DNA of 64,000 nucleotides from Planomicrobium stackebrandtii (GCF_030814955.1 NZ_JAUSWB010000013.1:1-64000), one strand, 5' to 3'; numbered from the stretch's first letter, positions 30,786 to 44,331 are shown. Made by a program: numbers and translations. The notes: generated by a model not told the origin, from the letters alone.

Positions 30786-31973
30786 ATGGGAAAAGCTAAA
30801 TTTGATCGTTCTAAAACGCACGCGAATATTGGTACAATTGGTCACGTTGACCATGGTAAAACAACTTTAACTGCAGCAATCGCTACAGTTCTTGCTAAAA
30901 AATCAGGCGGGGAAGCTCGTTCTTACGCTCAAATCGACAACGCACCTGAAGAAAAAGAGCGCGGTATCACAATCAATACTTCACACGTTGAGTATGAAAC
31001 TGAATCACGCCACTATGCACACGTAGATTGCCCTGGACACGCCGATTATGTTAAAAACATGATCACTGGTGCTGCTCAAATGGACGGCGGAATCTTAGTA
31101 GTATCTGCTGCTGACGGCCCAATGCCACAAACTCGTGAGCACATTCTTCTTTCACGTCAAGTTGGTGTTCCTTACCTAGTAGTATTCATGAACAAATGCG
31201 ATATGGTAGATGACGAAGAACTTCTTGAATTAGTTGAAATGGAAGTGCGCGATCTTCTATCTGAATATGACTTCCCTGGCGATGACATTCCTGTCATCAA
31301 AGGTTCTGCTCTTAAAGCTCTTGAAGGCGAAGCAGAATGGGAAGAAAAAATCGTTGAATTGATGGATGCAGTTGATAGCTATATCCCAACTCCACCACGT
31401 GACACTGACAAGCCATTCATGATGCCTGTTGAGGATGTATTCTCAATCACTGGCCGTGGTACGGTTGCTACTGGACGCGTTGAACGCGGACAGATCAAAA
31501 TCGGTGATAACGTTGATATCATTGGTCTTACTGAAGAACCAAAATCTACTACTGTAACAGGTGTAGAAATGTTCCGTAAATTGCTTGACTATGCTGAAGC
31601 TGGCGACAACATTGGTGCACTTCTTCGCGGAGTTTCTCGTGACGACGTACAGCGTGGACAAGTATTGGCTAAACCAGGCACAATCACTCCACACACTGAG
31701 TTCAAAGCTGAAGTTTATGTTCTTTCAAAAGAAGAGGGTGGACGTCACACTCCATTCTTCACAAACTACCGTCCACAGTTCTACTTCCGTACAACTGATG
31801 TAACTGGTGTTTGTAACCTTCCTGAAGGTGTAGAAATGGTTATGCCTGGAGATAACATCGAAATGATCGTTTCTCTAATCTCTCCTATCGCACTTGAAGA
31901 AGGAACTAAGTTCTCTATCCGTGAGGGTGGACGTACTGTAGGCGCTGGCGTTGTTGCTACAATCACTAAGTAA
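30786..31973 (+). CDS. tuf: Elongation factor Tu
   Basis: A 395-residue GTPase that delivers aminoacyl-tRNA to the ribosome. G1 is GHVDHGKT (19-26), G2 RGITI near 58-62, [10 protein letters not shown] near 82 and NKCD near 137. Domains II and III follow and end [22 protein letters not shown] precedes ATG 30786; the longer open frame back to 30705 is leader. A strong terminator follows and ends the str operon. Confidence 0.98.
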   Translation: MGKAKFDRSKTHANIGTIGHVDHGKTTLTAAIATVLAKKSGGEARSYAQIDNAPEEKERGITINTSHVEYETESRHYAHVDCPGHADYVKNMITGAAQMDGGILVVSAADGPMPQTREHILLSRQVGVPYLVVFMNKCDMVDDEELLELVEMEVRDLLSEYDFPGDDIPVIKGSALKALEGEAEWEEKIVELMDAVDSYIPTPPRDTDKPFMMPVEDVFSITGRGTVATGRVERGQIKIGDNVDIIGLTEEPKSTTVTGVEMFRKLLDYAEAGDNIGALLRGVSRDDVQRGQVLAKPGTITPHTEFKAEVYVLSKEEGGRHTPFFTNYRPQFYFRTTDVTGVCNLPEGVEMVMPGDNIEMIVSLISPIALEEGTKFSIREGGRTVGAGVVATITK

Positions 31974-31994
31974 TAACTGCTGAGTGTTGATTTT

Positions 31995-32029
31995 AGACCC
32001 TGTCTCATAATGAGACAGGGTCTTTTTTT
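31995..32029 (+). terminator. Terminator after tuf
   Basis: A perfect 13-bp stem AGACCCTGTCTCA/TGAGACAGGGTCT with a 3-nt loop, followed by seven T residues. Confidence 0.96.
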
Positions 32030-32057
32030 GCGTTGTACCAAAGGATGAGTGCTATGT

Positions 32058-32118
32058 AACTTCTAAAATTCCGGTTGTTCATAAAATATTCAAACTTTTT
32101 AAAAAGTCTTTAGAAGTT
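32058..32118. repeat. Nested inverted repeats between tuf and ilvE
   Basis: An outer pair AACTTCTAAA (32058-32067) and TTTAGAAGTT (32109-32118) surrounds an inner palindrome ACTTTTTAAAAAGT (32094-32107). It lies 75 nt upstream of the ilvE promoter. No gene is seen between 32030 and 32190. Confidence 0.7.
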
Positions 32119-32192
32119 AGTAATAGCAACAATGAAAACGGATACATAATTTGAGAATATTCAAAATTAACGAAAAAGTAACAAGAAGTTGA

Positions 32193-32221
32193 TTGACACG
32201 CTGTTGAATAGGCGATATGAT
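32193..32221 (+). promoter_or_regulatory. Promoter of ilvE
   Basis: A consensus TTGACA (32193-32198), a 17-nt spacer and TATGAT (32216-32221). The transcript would have a leader of about 70 nt, rich in A and T. Confidence 0.82.
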
Positions 32222-32296
32222 AGCAACAATTTACAATACACAAACGGAATTCGATATATTGCATATTATAAAACTTTCGAGAAAGAAGTGGACATC

Positions 32297-33196
32297 ATGA
32301 GCGAACAAGTAATTTATTTGAACGGTGAATTCGTTAAAAAAGAAGACGCTAAAATTTCAGTTTATGATCACGGTTTTTTATACGGTGATGGTGTGTTTGA
32401 AGGAATCCGTTCTTACAACGGAAATGTCTTTCGGCTGGAAGAACATCTTGAGCGCCTTTACGATTCAGCAAAATCTGTGATGCTCGAGATACCCCACACT
32501 TTTGAGGAAATGACTCAGATTGTTGTCCAAACTTTGAGAGAAAATAAGTTCAAGGATGCCTATATTCGCCTCATTGTTTCACGAGGAGTCGGAAACTTAG
32601 GGTTGGATCCTTACAGTTGTTCTAATCCCAGCGTAATCGTAATAGCCGAACCTTTGTCATTGTTCCCTAAAGCGATGTATGATACAGGAATCGAAATTGT
32701 ATCGGTTGCTACACGCAGAAGCCGTGCAGATGTGCTGAGCCCGAAAGTTAAATCATTGAACTATATGAACAATATCTTAGTGAAGCTCGAAGCTCATTTA
32801 GCAGGCGTTTCTGAAGCGCTCATGTTGAATGATCAAGGGTATGTAGCCGAGGGTTCAGCAGATAACATTTTCATTGTCCGCAAAAAAAAGTTGCTGACAC
32901 CTCCAGGGTATGTTGGAGCACTTGAAGGAATTACACGAAATGCAATCATGGATGTAGCTGCTGAAAAAGGCTATGACATCCAAGAAGCTGTTTTTACAAG
33001 ACACGACGTATATGTAGCGGATGAAGTATTCTTGACAGGAACTGCTGCAGAGGTCATTGCGGTAGTGAAAGTAGACGGCCGAGTGATTGGCGAAGGGAAG
33101 CCTGGCCCCGTTACAAATGATTTGCTTGAATCATTCAGAGAACTTGTTCAAAACGACGGTGTGAAAGTTTATGCCGATCATTTAAATGTTGTATAA
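32297..33196 (+). CDS. ilvE: Branched-chain-amino-acid aminotransferase
   Basis: A 299-residue fold-type IV PLP aminotransferase. It catalyses the last step of Val, Ile and Leu synthesis, transferring the amino group from glutamate. The N-terminal DHGFLYGDGVFEGIRSYNG and the PLP lysine in KSLNYMNN (Lys152) match the short bacterial IlvE. The GTAAEV motif near residue 255 binds phosphate. ATG 32297 gives the family N-terminus, although the ribosome-binding site is weak (AGAAGTGGA). No terminator separates it from the ilv-leu T-box, so readthrough is possible. A D-amino acid transaminase is the main alternative, made unlikely by context. Confidence 0.9.
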   Translation: MSEQVIYLNGEFVKKEDAKISVYDHGFLYGDGVFEGIRSYNGNVFRLEEHLERLYDSAKSVMLEIPHTFEEMTQIVVQTLRENKFKDAYIRLIVSRGVGNLGLDPYSCSNPSVIVIAEPLSLFPKAMYDTGIEIVSVATRRSRADVLSPKVKSLNYMNNILVKLEAHLAGVSEALMLNDQGYVAEGSADNIFIVRKKKLLTPPGYVGALEGITRNAIMDVAAEKGYDIQEAVFTRHDVYVADEVFLTGTAAEVIAVVKVDGRVIGEGKPGPVTNDLLESFRELVQNDGVKVYADHLNVV

Positions 33197-33231
33197 GACA
33201 ACAAATATCTCAATCAAATATTAGTTCAACT

Positions 33232-33517
33232 CAATGACGAGGTTAAAGTAAATGGAAGCTGTATTCACAGAGAGCCGGTATAGGTGGAAGCCGGCAATAC
33301 AACCATTTGCGACATCCCCTCTGAGTGGATTACTGAAAAGCTTTGGCTGTTTAGGTAGTCCCGGTGACTTGCAAGTTAAGAGCCATCGTTAACAAAGGAT
33401 AAGCATTGCTTATCCATGAGGCTGCGGTTGCGCAGTGAACTAGGGTGGTACCATGAAGCTTTTTCATCCCTATGCGAAGAACATGTTTCTTTGTGTAGGG
33501 ATGGAAAAGCTTTTTTG
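33232..33517 (+). promoter_or_regulatory. T-box leader of the ilv-leu operon, isoleucine-type specifier
   Basis: The conserved T-box AGGGTGGTACCATG lies at 33442-33455, followed by a terminator. In stem I, GAGG pairs with CCTC, and AATGG with CCATT above it. This leaves AGTA on the 5' side and GACATCC on the 3' side of the specifier loop, so the specifier reads ATC (Ile) at 33314-33316. Uncharged tRNA-Ile would then induce ilvB to leuD. The sequence ACC-ATG in the T-box departs slightly from the usual ACC-GCG. Confidence 0.88.
33456..33517 (+). terminator. T-box attenuator terminator (ilvB)
   Basis: AAGCTTTTTCATCCCTA pairs with TAGGGATGGAAAAGCTT over about 17 bp around a loop of about 24 nt, followed by a run of T residues (33511-33516). 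It overlaps the antiterminator. Confidence 0.92.
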
Positions 33518-33557
33518 TTTTTATTCCACCGGAGACTGAGAAAAGGAGGCGGAAGGA

Positions 33558-35281
33558 TTGGGAGTAAACGTACAGGTTAGAGAAGAAGTAAAACAGCAGC
33601 TAACAGGCAATGGTGCAGATGTACTGATACAATCTTTGAAAAGTCAGGGTGTAGAAATGATTTTTGGATATCCAGGGGGCGCGGTACTGCCAATTTACGA
33701 CGCCTTGCACAAAAATCCGATACGCCATATATTGGCCAGACATGAACAAGGCGCTATCCATGCAGCCGAAGGATATGCAAGAGTATCCGGCAAACCTGGC
33801 GTGGTACTAGCAACGTCAGGTCCAGGTGCAACGAACTTAGTCACAGGGATAGCGGATGCCATGCTCGATTCCTTGCCGCTGGTCATCTTTACCGGGCAGG
33901 TGGCAACTTCCGTAATCGGAACTGATGCTTTCCAGGAAGCGGATATCATCGGCATTACACAACCGATTACCAAACACAATTATCAAGTGAAAAAAGTGGC
34001 GGATTTGCCAAGAATCATAAAAGAGGCATTCTACATCGCCTCTACCGGACGTCCAGGACCGGTTCTGGTCGACGTACCGAAAAATATTGCAACTGAACTA
34101 TTCCTATCCAATACAGAAGAAGAGGCGCTCTATCTGCCAGGCTATCAGCCAACAACCAACCCGAATTTCCTGCAGATCCAAAAGGCGGCTCAAGTCCTGT
34201 CGCAGGCGAAAAAGCCATTGATTTTAGCAGGAGCAGGTATATTGGCTGCCCAAGCAACAGAAGAGCTGAAAAGCTTTTCTGAAAAGCATCAAATTCCGAT
34301 CACCAATACATTATTGGGACTTGGAAGCATTTCCGGTGAGCACGAACTGTTCCTTGGAATGGCGGGGATGCACGGCACCTATACTGCAAATACAGCAATT
34401 TGCGATTGTGACGTGCTGCTGAACATCGGTGCACGATTCGATGATCGGCTGACCGGTAATCTTGCTCACTTCGCACCAAATGCACAAGTGATCCATATCG
34501 ACATCGATCCAGCAGAAATCGGAAAAAACGTTCCGACGGCAATCCCGATCGTGGCGGATGCTAAAGAAGCGCTGCTTCAGCTGCTCGACCAACCGTTTAG
34601 AAGTCCGGATACGGCTGAATGGCTAGCGAAGTTATCAGGAGATAAGACCGAGTATCCACTTCAGTATCATCTGAAGGGCCGTGAAGGCATTCTTCCGCAG
34701 CAGGCGGTTGAACTGATTCACCGTTTGACTGAAGGAAATGCAGTGGTAACCACTGATGTGGGCCAGCACCAGATGTGGGCGGCTCAATATTATCGCTTTA
34801 ATAATCCGCATAGCTGGGTGACATCAGGAGGCCTTGGCACAATGGGCTTTGGCTTTCCGGCAGCGATCGGGGCACAATTGGCAAAACCCGAGGAACTGGT
34901 CATTTCCATTGTTGGAGATGCAGGTTTCCAAATGACGCTGCAGGAACTGTCCTTGCTTCAGGAGTTGCGGCTTCCAGTCAAGATTGTCATCTTAAACAAC
35001 CAAAGCCTGGGAATGGTAAGGCAGTGGCAGGAAACATTCTACGAAGGGCGTTATTCGCAGTCGTTGATTCCTGTTCAGCCGGATTTCGTGAAATTGGCTG
35101 GAGCTTATGACATCAAAGGCTATAAAGTGGAAACGATGGAAGAAGCAGAAGCGGTTTTCGCAGAAGCATTTAATTCAGAAGAGCCAGTTTTGATTGATTG
35201 CCGAGTGGTGCAGCTGGAATCTGTGTATCCGATGGTTGCGCCTGGCAAGGGCTTGAATGAAATGATCGGAGTGAAAGGCGA

Positions 35282-35285
<4 letters not shown>
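33558..35285 (+). CDS. ilvB: Acetolactate synthase, large (catalytic) subunit
   Basis: A 575-residue ThDP enzyme that condenses pyruvate with pyruvate or 2-oxobutyrate, the first common step of Val/Leu and Ile synthesis. The activating glutamate is in RHEQGA (Glu63). The ThDP/magnesium motif is [12 protein letters not shown] with [13 protein letters not shown] near 455-490. TTG 33558 follows AAAGGAGG (33542-33549) by 8 nt. It is the first gene behind the T-box and is coupled to ilvH by a 4-nt overlap. Confidence 0.97.
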
Positions 35286-38385
<3,100 letters not shown>

Positions 38386-38417
38386 GAAAGAACAGATCGA
38401 AAGAGGAGGAATTTAAA

Positions 38418-39518
38418 ATGAAAAAAACAATAGCGGTATTGCCAGGAGACGGAATCGGACCAGAAGTAACAGATGCAGCGGTAAAAGTGCTGCAATCCAT
38501 CGCAATGCGTTATGGACATACTTTTCATTTAAAGCATGCGGCAATCGGAGGAACGGCGGTTGATCAATTTGACAACCCGCTGCCTCAGCAAACCATTGAT
38601 GTTTGTGATGCGAGCGATGCGATTCTCCTCGGTGCGGTCGGAGGAACGAAATGGGACAGCAATCCTGCCCATCTGCGTCCGGAAAAAGGGCTTTTGAACA
38701 TCCGGAAGCATTTCGATTTATTCGCAAATATCCGTCCGGTTAAAGCAGTTCCGGCATTGCTGGATTCGTCTCCTTTAAAGGAAGAAGTGGCGAAAGAAGT
38801 GGATATGGTCATCGTCCGCGAATTGACGAGCGGTTTGTATTTCGGGGAACCGAAACGCCGGTCGGAGAAATCAGCGGTGGATACATTGGTTTATACGAGA
38901 GAGGAAATCGAGCGTATCGTCAATCAGGCGTTTGAAATCGCCCGTACACGCAGAGGCAAAGTGACTTCGGTCGACAAAGCCAATGTATTGGAAACCAGCA
39001 AACTATGGCGTGAAGTAGTGGAAGAACGCAGAAAAGCCTATCCGGACATCGAAGTGGAGCATATGCTGGTCGATTCAGCAGCAATGAAACTGATCACCGA
39101 TCCACGCGCTTTTGATGTGGTAGTCACAGAGAACATGTTTGGTGACATCTTGAGTGATGAAGCTTCAGTCATCACCGGTTCACTTGGCATGCTGCCGTCT
39201 GCCAGCATCCGTTCAGACGGTTTCGGCCTTTACGAACCCGTACATGGCTCAGCTCCGGATATCGCAGGACAAAATAAAGCGAATCCATCTGCTGCCATCT
39301 TGTCCGCTGCCATGATGCTTAAGCATTCATTTGGCTTGCATACGGAAGCTGCAGCTATTGAAAAAGCTGTCATGGGCGTTTTGGAAGATGGGTATTGCAC
39401 TGGAGATCTTGCTGGAGAAGGAAAACGCGTAGTTTCAACCGATCGATTTGTAACAAAAGTTGTGGAAGAGCTGGAAAGAGAATTTGTATCAGAACACATC
39501 ATGTATTCTTATGTGTAA
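38418..39518 (+). CDS. leuB: 3-isopropylmalate dehydrogenase
   Basis: A 366-residue NAD-dependent oxidative decarboxylase, the third step of leucine synthesis. It begins KTIAVLPGDGIGPEV. Substrate-binding arginines lie in RPEKGLLNIRK and RELTSGLYFGEP, and the metal-binding segment is FGDILSDEASVITGSLGMLPSA. GAGGAGG precedes the ATG. The stop is 18 nt before the leuC start. Confidence 0.98.
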   Translation: MKKTIAVLPGDGIGPEVTDAAVKVLQSIAMRYGHTFHLKHAAIGGTAVDQFDNPLPQQTIDVCDASDAILLGAVGGTKWDSNPAHLRPEKGLLNIRKHFDLFANIRPVKAVPALLDSSPLKEEVAKEVDMVIVRELTSGLYFGEPKRRSEKSAVDTLVYTREEIERIVNQAFEIARTRRGKVTSVDKANVLETSKLWREVVEERRKAYPDIEVEHMLVDSAAMKLITDPRAFDVVVTENMFGDILSDEASVITGSLGMLPSASIRSDGFGLYEPVHGSAPDIAGQNKANPSAAILSAAMMLKHSFGLHTEAAAIEKAVMGVLEDGYCTGDLAGEGKRVVSTDRFVTKVVEELEREFVSEHIMYSYV

Positions 39519-39536
39519 GTGAAAGGAGCGGTTCGC

Positions 39537-40955
39537 ATGGCAAAAACAATTATAGAAAAAATTTGGGAACAGCATATCGTCTTTGAAGAGCAAGGCAAGC
39601 CGGACCTGCTATACATCGATCTTCATTTATTGCATGAGGTGACATCCCCGCAAGCGTTTGAAGGGCTTCGGCTGAACGGGCGCAAAGCCCGCCGGCCCGA
39701 TCTTTGTTTTGCAACCATGGACCATAACGTGCCAACGCGAAACCGGGAAACCATCACCGATCCCATTTCGCGAAAACAAATTAAGACCTTGCAGGATAAC
39801 TGTGATGAGTTTGGTGTTCCGCTTGCGGGCATTAATCATCCGGACCAGGGAATCGTCCATGTTATTGGACCGGAACTGGGCTTGACGCAACCCGGCAAAA
39901 CCATTGTCTGCGGCGACAGCCATACTTCGACGCACGGAGCCTTTGGTGCTTTGGCATTCGGCATCGGTACGAGTGAAGTGGAGCACGTCCTTTCCACTCA
40001 GACGCTATGGCAATCAAAGCCGAAAACGATGGAAGTGCGGATCGACGGCAAGCTGGGCTTTGGCGTTTCTTCCAAAGACGTCATCTTGGCGATCATTTCG
40101 AAGTTCGGCATCGATATGGGAACTGGGCATGTCATGGAGTACACGGGAGAAGCCATCCGTGGATTGTCGATGGAAGAGCGCATGACCATCTGCAATATGT
40201 CGATCGAAGCCGGTGCGCGCGCCGGGCTGATCAGTCCGGATGAAACGACGGTGGAATACTTGAGAGGGCGCAGACATGTGCCTGAAGGTGAGGCGTTTGA
40301 AAAAGAAGCGGCTCGTTGGCTGGCTCTTGCAACAGACGAAGGCGCGCAGTATGACGCGTCAGTAACGATTCATGCAGATGAAATTTCTCCATTCGTCACA
40401 TGGGGTACGAATCCTTCAATGGGTTCAGGCATTGCAGAGCGCGTTCCATCCGCCGCGGATTACGACAAGCAGTCGGATAAAGATGCGTTGAAGCAAGCAT
40501 TGGCCTATATGCATTTGGAAGAAGGAACGCCGCTTTCTTCGATTGATGTTCAGCATGTCTTTATCGGTTCCTGCACAAACGCTCGTCTAGGCGATTTGCG
40601 TGCAGCTAGTGAAATCATCAAAGGCAAAAGTGTGCATCCGTCCGTTACGGCGATTGTCGTTCCTGGATCTGAAACGGTCAAACGCGCTGCAGAACAGGAA
40701 GGACTTGACCGAGTGTTTCTTGAAGCTGGCTTTGAATGGCGCGAAACCGGATGCAGCATGTGTCTGGCGATGAATGAAGATTCGGTGCCTGCTGGCGAAC
40801 GCTGTGCATCCACGTCCAACCGGAATTTTGAAGGACGCCAAGGAGCGGGATCAATGACACATTTGGTAAGCCCTGTAATGGCAGCGGCAGCTGCAATTGA
40901 AGGCCACTTAACTGATGTCCGTAATTATATGAAAGAGCCCGTACCGTCCCTATGA
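39537..40955 (+). CDS. leuC: 3-isopropylmalate dehydratase, large subunit
   Basis: A 472-residue aconitase-type large subunit that isomerises 2- to 3-isopropylmalate together with LeuD. The three [4Fe-4S] ligands are visible as Cys346 (GSCTNAR), Cys406 and Cys409 (GCSMC). ATG 39537 follows AAAGGAG by 8 nt; the GTG at 39519 is upstream of that site. It is followed by leuD after 25 nt. Confidence 0.97.
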   Translation: MAKTIIEKIWEQHIVFEEQGKPDLLYIDLHLLHEVTSPQAFEGLRLNGRKARRPDLCFATMDHNVPTRNRETITDPISRKQIKTLQDNCDEFGVPLAGINHPDQGIVHVIGPELGLTQPGKTIVCGDSHTSTHGAFGALAFGIGTSEVEHVLSTQTLWQSKPKTMEVRIDGKLGFGVSSKDVILAIISKFGIDMGTGHVMEYTGEAIRGLSMEERMTICNMSIEAGARAGLISPDETTVEYLRGRRHVPEGEAFEKEAARWLALATDEGAQYDASVTIHADEISPFVTWGTNPSMGSGIAERVPSAADYDKQSDKDALKQALAYMHLEEGTPLSSIDVQHVFIGSCTNARLGDLRAASEIIKGKSVHPSVTAIVVPGSETVKRAAEQEGLDRVFLEAGFEWRETGCSMCLAMNEDSVPAGERCASTSNRNFEGRQGAGSMTHLVSPVMAAAAAIEGHLTDVRNYMKEPVPSL

Positions 40956-40980
40956 CAGGCAGAAATGAGGAGGCCAAACG

Positions 40981-41571
40981 ATGAAGCCGATCAATAAAAT
41001 CTCAAGCGTCCTGACCCCGCTTGAACGCAAAAATGTAGATACGGACCAAATCATCTCAAAAGAGTTTTTAAAGCGTATTGAACGGACGGGATTCGGCAAG
41101 TATTTATTTTATCATTGGCGCTTTCATGCTGATGGTACGCCGGTAGAAGACTTTGTTTTGAATGACCCCCGATTCAACGGCTCCGAAATTTTGGTCGCAC
41201 AAGAAAATTTCGGCTGCGGTTCTTCTCGTGAACATGCTCCGTGGGCGATTTTGGATTACGGATTCCGCGTAGTCATCGCTCCCAGCTATGCAGACATCTT
41301 CTATAATAACTGTGTAAAAAACGGCATCTTGCCGATCCGCTTAAAGGATCAGGAAGTCAATGAATTGATTGACAAGGGACAGCAGCAGGAATTCAAGTTG
41401 GAAATCAATTTGGAAGACCAGACTGTCTCAGCCCAGGACGGCACACGCTATGAATTTGATATTGATCCATACTGGAAAGAAATGCTTTTGAAAGGCTGGG
41501 ACGAGATCGCACTGACGTTCCAATACGATGCCTATATCGCGGCTTATGAAGAAAGAGCGCGCCGGGCTTGA
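40981..41571 (+). CDS. leuD: 3-isopropylmalate dehydratase, small subunit
   Basis: A 196-residue swivelling-domain partner of LeuC. Conserved elements include NVDTDQIISKEFLKR, the FGCGSSREHAPWAL-like active-site loop (FGCGSSREHAPWAI) and the NNCVKNGILPI segment. GAGGAGG precedes the ATG. It is the last gene of the ilv-leu operon, and a terminator follows at 41616. Confidence 0.98.
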   Translation: MKPINKISSVLTPLERKNVDTDQIISKEFLKRIERTGFGKYLFYHWRFHADGTPVEDFVLNDPRFNGSEILVAQENFGCGSSREHAPWAILDYGFRVVIAPSYADIFYNNCVKNGILPIRLKDQEVNELIDKGQQQEFKLEINLEDQTVSAQDGTRYEFDIDPYWKEMLLKGWDEIALTFQYDAYIAAYEERARRA

Positions 41572-41615
41572 TGAAAATGTAAGTAACCAAGCTCCAAGGT
41601 GAGATGATTAACAAG

Positions 41616-41654
41616 AAGACCTTTTACGTAAACCGTAAAAGGTCTTTATTTTTT
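41616..41654 (+). terminator. Terminator of the ilv-leu operon
   Basis: A perfect 13-bp stem AAGACCTTTTACG/CGTAAAAGGTCTT with a 5-nt loop, followed by TATTTTTT. Confidence 0.94.
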
Positions 41655-41690
41655 GACTTTTTTGTCTTTAACCAAATCAATAATAGCTTG

Positions 41691-41719
41691 TTGACAAGCA
41701 TTTCACGGTTTGTTAATTT
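41691..41719 (+). promoter_or_regulatory. Promoter of the antiporter-family gene
   Basis: A consensus TTGACA (41691-41696), a 17-nt spacer and TAATTT (41714-41719) with a TG extension. The start point would fall within the inverted repeat at 41718-41735. Confidence 0.65.
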
Positions 41720-41753
41720 AAAGTGTGTACTTTAACGCTTTAGCAAACTAAAG
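41718..41753 (+). repeat. Two inverted repeats in the antiporter leader
   Basis: TTAAAGT-GTGT-ACTTTAA (41718-41735) overlaps the -10/start region. CTTTAG-CAAA-CTAAAG (41738-41753) overlaps the AAAGGAG ribosome-binding site. The arms resemble each other, so they could pair in alternative ways. An operator or a translation-blocking hairpin is possible. Confidence 0.7.
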
Positions 41754-41765
41754 GAGAGTTTATTT

Positions 41766-43088
41766 ATGAATGCAGTTGTTGTCGCTGTCTTAGTCATGCT
41801 CGTATTGAGCTTATTGCGTGTGAATGTCGTCTTTGCTTTACTTATCGGTGCGCTTGCAGGCGGATTAAGCGGTGGATTATCATTTACCGATACATTAACA
41901 TCATTTACCGACGGTTTAGGAGCAGGTGCGACCATTGCGCTAAGCTATGCCATGCTCGGAGGATTTGCCGTAGCGATTTCGCGCACGGGCATACCTGAGC
42001 TGCTTGTGTCTGGCGTCTTGAAGCTGGTTAATAAAGATGGGGAAGCCACGCGGGAAAATCTGGCGAAAGCTCTCATCATTATTGCGCTGCTGGCAATGGC
42101 CATCTTCTCGCAAAACTTGATACCAATCCACATCGCTTTTATTCCTTTATTGGTTCCGCCGATTTTGCACATTTTAAATGAATTGCGAATTGACCGCCGG
42201 CTGATTGCTGCGGTTCTGACATTTGGTCTGACAGCACCTTATATTTTATTGCCGTATGGCTTTGGTCTGATTTTTCATGAGATTGTCGCGACGCAGATGG
42301 AGCTTGCGGGTCTGACCATCGATATGGCGGATATCCCGAAAGCGATGGCGATTCCGATAGCCGGCTTATTGGTCGGATTGATCATTGCGGTGTTCATCTC
42401 TTACCGCAAACCGAGAGAGTATCGTAAATCTTCTTCTACTATAGAAGGAACTGTGAAAAAGACAGCGTCACTAAAAGATGTTATCGTGACGATCGCGGCA
42501 TTGATCGCAGCACTGATCGCCCAAATTCAGACAGACTCGATGATCATCGGCGCACTTGCCGGAATTCTTGTGCTATACGCCTTTGGTGCAATGAAGTGGC
42601 GCGAAGCTGATGACGTTCTCACAGAAGGCATGCGCATGATGGCATTCATTGGCTTTGTCATGATTACTGCCAATGGCTTTGCATCGGTCATACAGGCAAC
42701 TGGAGCCGTCGAGCCGCTTGTTGAAAGCGTCTCTGATCTGTTCGCCGGCAACAAAGGTCTCGCAGCACTGGCGATGCTTATCGTCGGTTTGTTCGTAACG
42801 ATGGGCATCGGCTCCTCGTTCGCAACGATTCCGATCATTGCTGCGATATTTGTGCCGCTAAGCCTGGAGTTCGAATTCTCGACAATGGCGATCATCGCCT
42901 TGATCGGTACGGCAGGCGCATTGGGTGACGCAGGATCGCCAGCCTCCGACTCTACGCTTGGTCCGACCGCCGGACTGAATGTCGATGGACAGCACAATCA
43001 CATCTGGGACACATGTGTTCCAACCTTCCTTCATTACAATATTCCCTTGGTGATTTTCGGTTGGGTTGCCGTCATGCTGCTGGGTTAA
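41766..43088 (+). CDS. Na+/H+ antiporter family transporter (YuiF-like)
   Basis: A 440-residue integral membrane protein with about 11-12 hydrophobic segments. It resembles the Na+/H+ antiporter family with the short N-terminal extra domain (as in Bacillus YuiF). The family features GIGSSFATIPIIAAIFVP and GDAGSPASDSTLGPTAGLN lie near residues 345-400. The charged loop RKPREYRKSSS near 215 is probably cytoplasmic. True substrate is uncertain: an ion or an amino acid is possible, and its place after the leucine genes could hint at an amino acid. It has its own promoter and so is probably a separate unit. Confidence 0.8.
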   Translation: MNAVVVAVLVMLVLSLLRVNVVFALLIGALAGGLSGGLSFTDTLTSFTDGLGAGATIALSYAMLGGFAVAISRTGIPELLVSGVLKLVNKDGEATRENLAKALIIIALLAMAIFSQNLIPIHIAFIPLLVPPILHILNELRIDRRLIAAVLTFGLTAPYILLPYGFGLIFHEIVATQMELAGLTIDMADIPKAMAIPIAGLLVGLIIAVFISYRKPREYRKSSSTIEGTVKKTASLKDVIVTIAALIAALIAQIQTDSMIIGALAGILVLYAFGAMKWREADDVLTEGMRMMAFIGFVMITANGFASVIQATGAVEPLVESVSDLFAGNKGLAALAMLIVGLFVTMGIGSSFATIPIIAAIFVPLSLEFEFSTMAIIALIGTAGALGDAGSPASDSTLGPTAGLNVDGQHNHIWDTCVPTFLHYNIPLVIFGWVAVMLLG

Positions 43089-43164
43089 GCTCTAAATGTT
43101 CGGACTATTATCGTATGTCTTGATGTTCTAAAATATCCTGTTATACTAATAAAAGCGAATTGAA

Positions 43165-43200
43165 AAGAATTTCGTGGAAAGCCTTGCGGAATTCTTTTTT
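43165..43200 (+). terminator. Terminator after the antiporter gene
   Basis: AAGAATTTCG pairs with CGGAATTCTT (10 bp, one G-U, 12-nt loop), followed by T residues. Its right arm overlaps the -35 of the S10-operon promoter. Confidence 0.82.
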
Positions 43201-43212
43201 CTTTTGTATAAT
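43184..43212 (+). promoter_or_regulatory. Promoter of the S10 operon
   Basis: TTGCGG (43184-43189), a 17-nt spacer and TATAAT (43207-43212). It would drive rpsJ and the following ribosomal genes. Confidence 0.7.
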
Positions 43213-43218
43213 GGTGAA

Positions 43219-43651
<433 letters not shown>

Positions 43652-43701
43652 TCGGTAAACGAAATAGAAAAACATAAAATAACCACAGGAGGTGTGACAA
43701 C

Positions 43702-44331
43702 ATGACCAAAGGAATCTTAGGTAGAAAAATCGGTATGACGCAAGTTTTTGCTGAGAACGGTGATTTAATCCCTGTAACTGTTATTGAAGCTGCTCCAAAC
43801 GTAGTACTTCAAAAGAAAACAGTTGAGGTTGACGGCTACGAAGCAATCCAATTAGGTTTTGAAGACAAGCGCGAAAAGCTTTCCAACAAACCTTCTAAAG
43901 GACACGTAGCAAAAGCGAACACTGCTCCTAAGCGCTTCATTCGCGAACTTCGCAATGTAAACTTAGCTGATTACGAGATTGGTCAAGAAGTCAAAGTAGA
44001 TGTATTCGCAGAAGGCGATGTAGTAGATGTCACAGGAACAACAAAAGGTAAAGGTTTCCAAGGTGTTATTAAACGCCACGGACAATCTCGCGGACCAATG
44101 AGTCACGGTTCACGTTACCACCGTCGTCCTGGTTCAATGGGTCCGGTTGCTCCTAACCGCGTATTCAAACAGAAGAAATTACCTGGTCAAATGGGTGGCA
44201 CGACAATTACGATTCAAAACCTTTCCATCGTGAAAGTAGATCTTGACCGTAACCTGCTTCTTATTAAAGGTAATGTTCCTGGTTCTCGCAAAGCATTGAT
44301 CCGTGTTAAAACGGCAATTAAAGCGAAATAA
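43702..44331 (+). CDS. rplC: 50S ribosomal protein L3
   Basis: A 209-residue early-assembly protein with an extension reaching toward the peptidyl-transferase centre ([21 protein letters not shown], about 125-145). It starts [24 protein letters not shown] precedes the ATG. The second gene of the S10 operon. Confidence 0.98.
   Translation: MTKGILGRKIGMTQVFAENGDLIPVTVIEAAPNVVLQKKTVEVDGYEAIQLGFEDKREKLSNKPSKGHVAKANTAPKRFIRELRNVNLADYEIGQEVKVDVFAEGDVVDVTGTTKGKGFQGVIKRHGQSRGPMSHGSRYHRRPGSMGPVAPNRVFKQKKLPGQMGGTTITIQNLSIVKVDLDRNLLLIKGNVPGSRKALIRVKTAIKAK

Noticed and set aside
43120-43147. Promoter-like TTGATG-N16-TATACT before rpsJ
   Set aside because: A transcript from here would meet the terminator at 43165-43200 after about 15 nt. 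The TTGCGG-N17-TATAAT promoter downstream is the better candidate.
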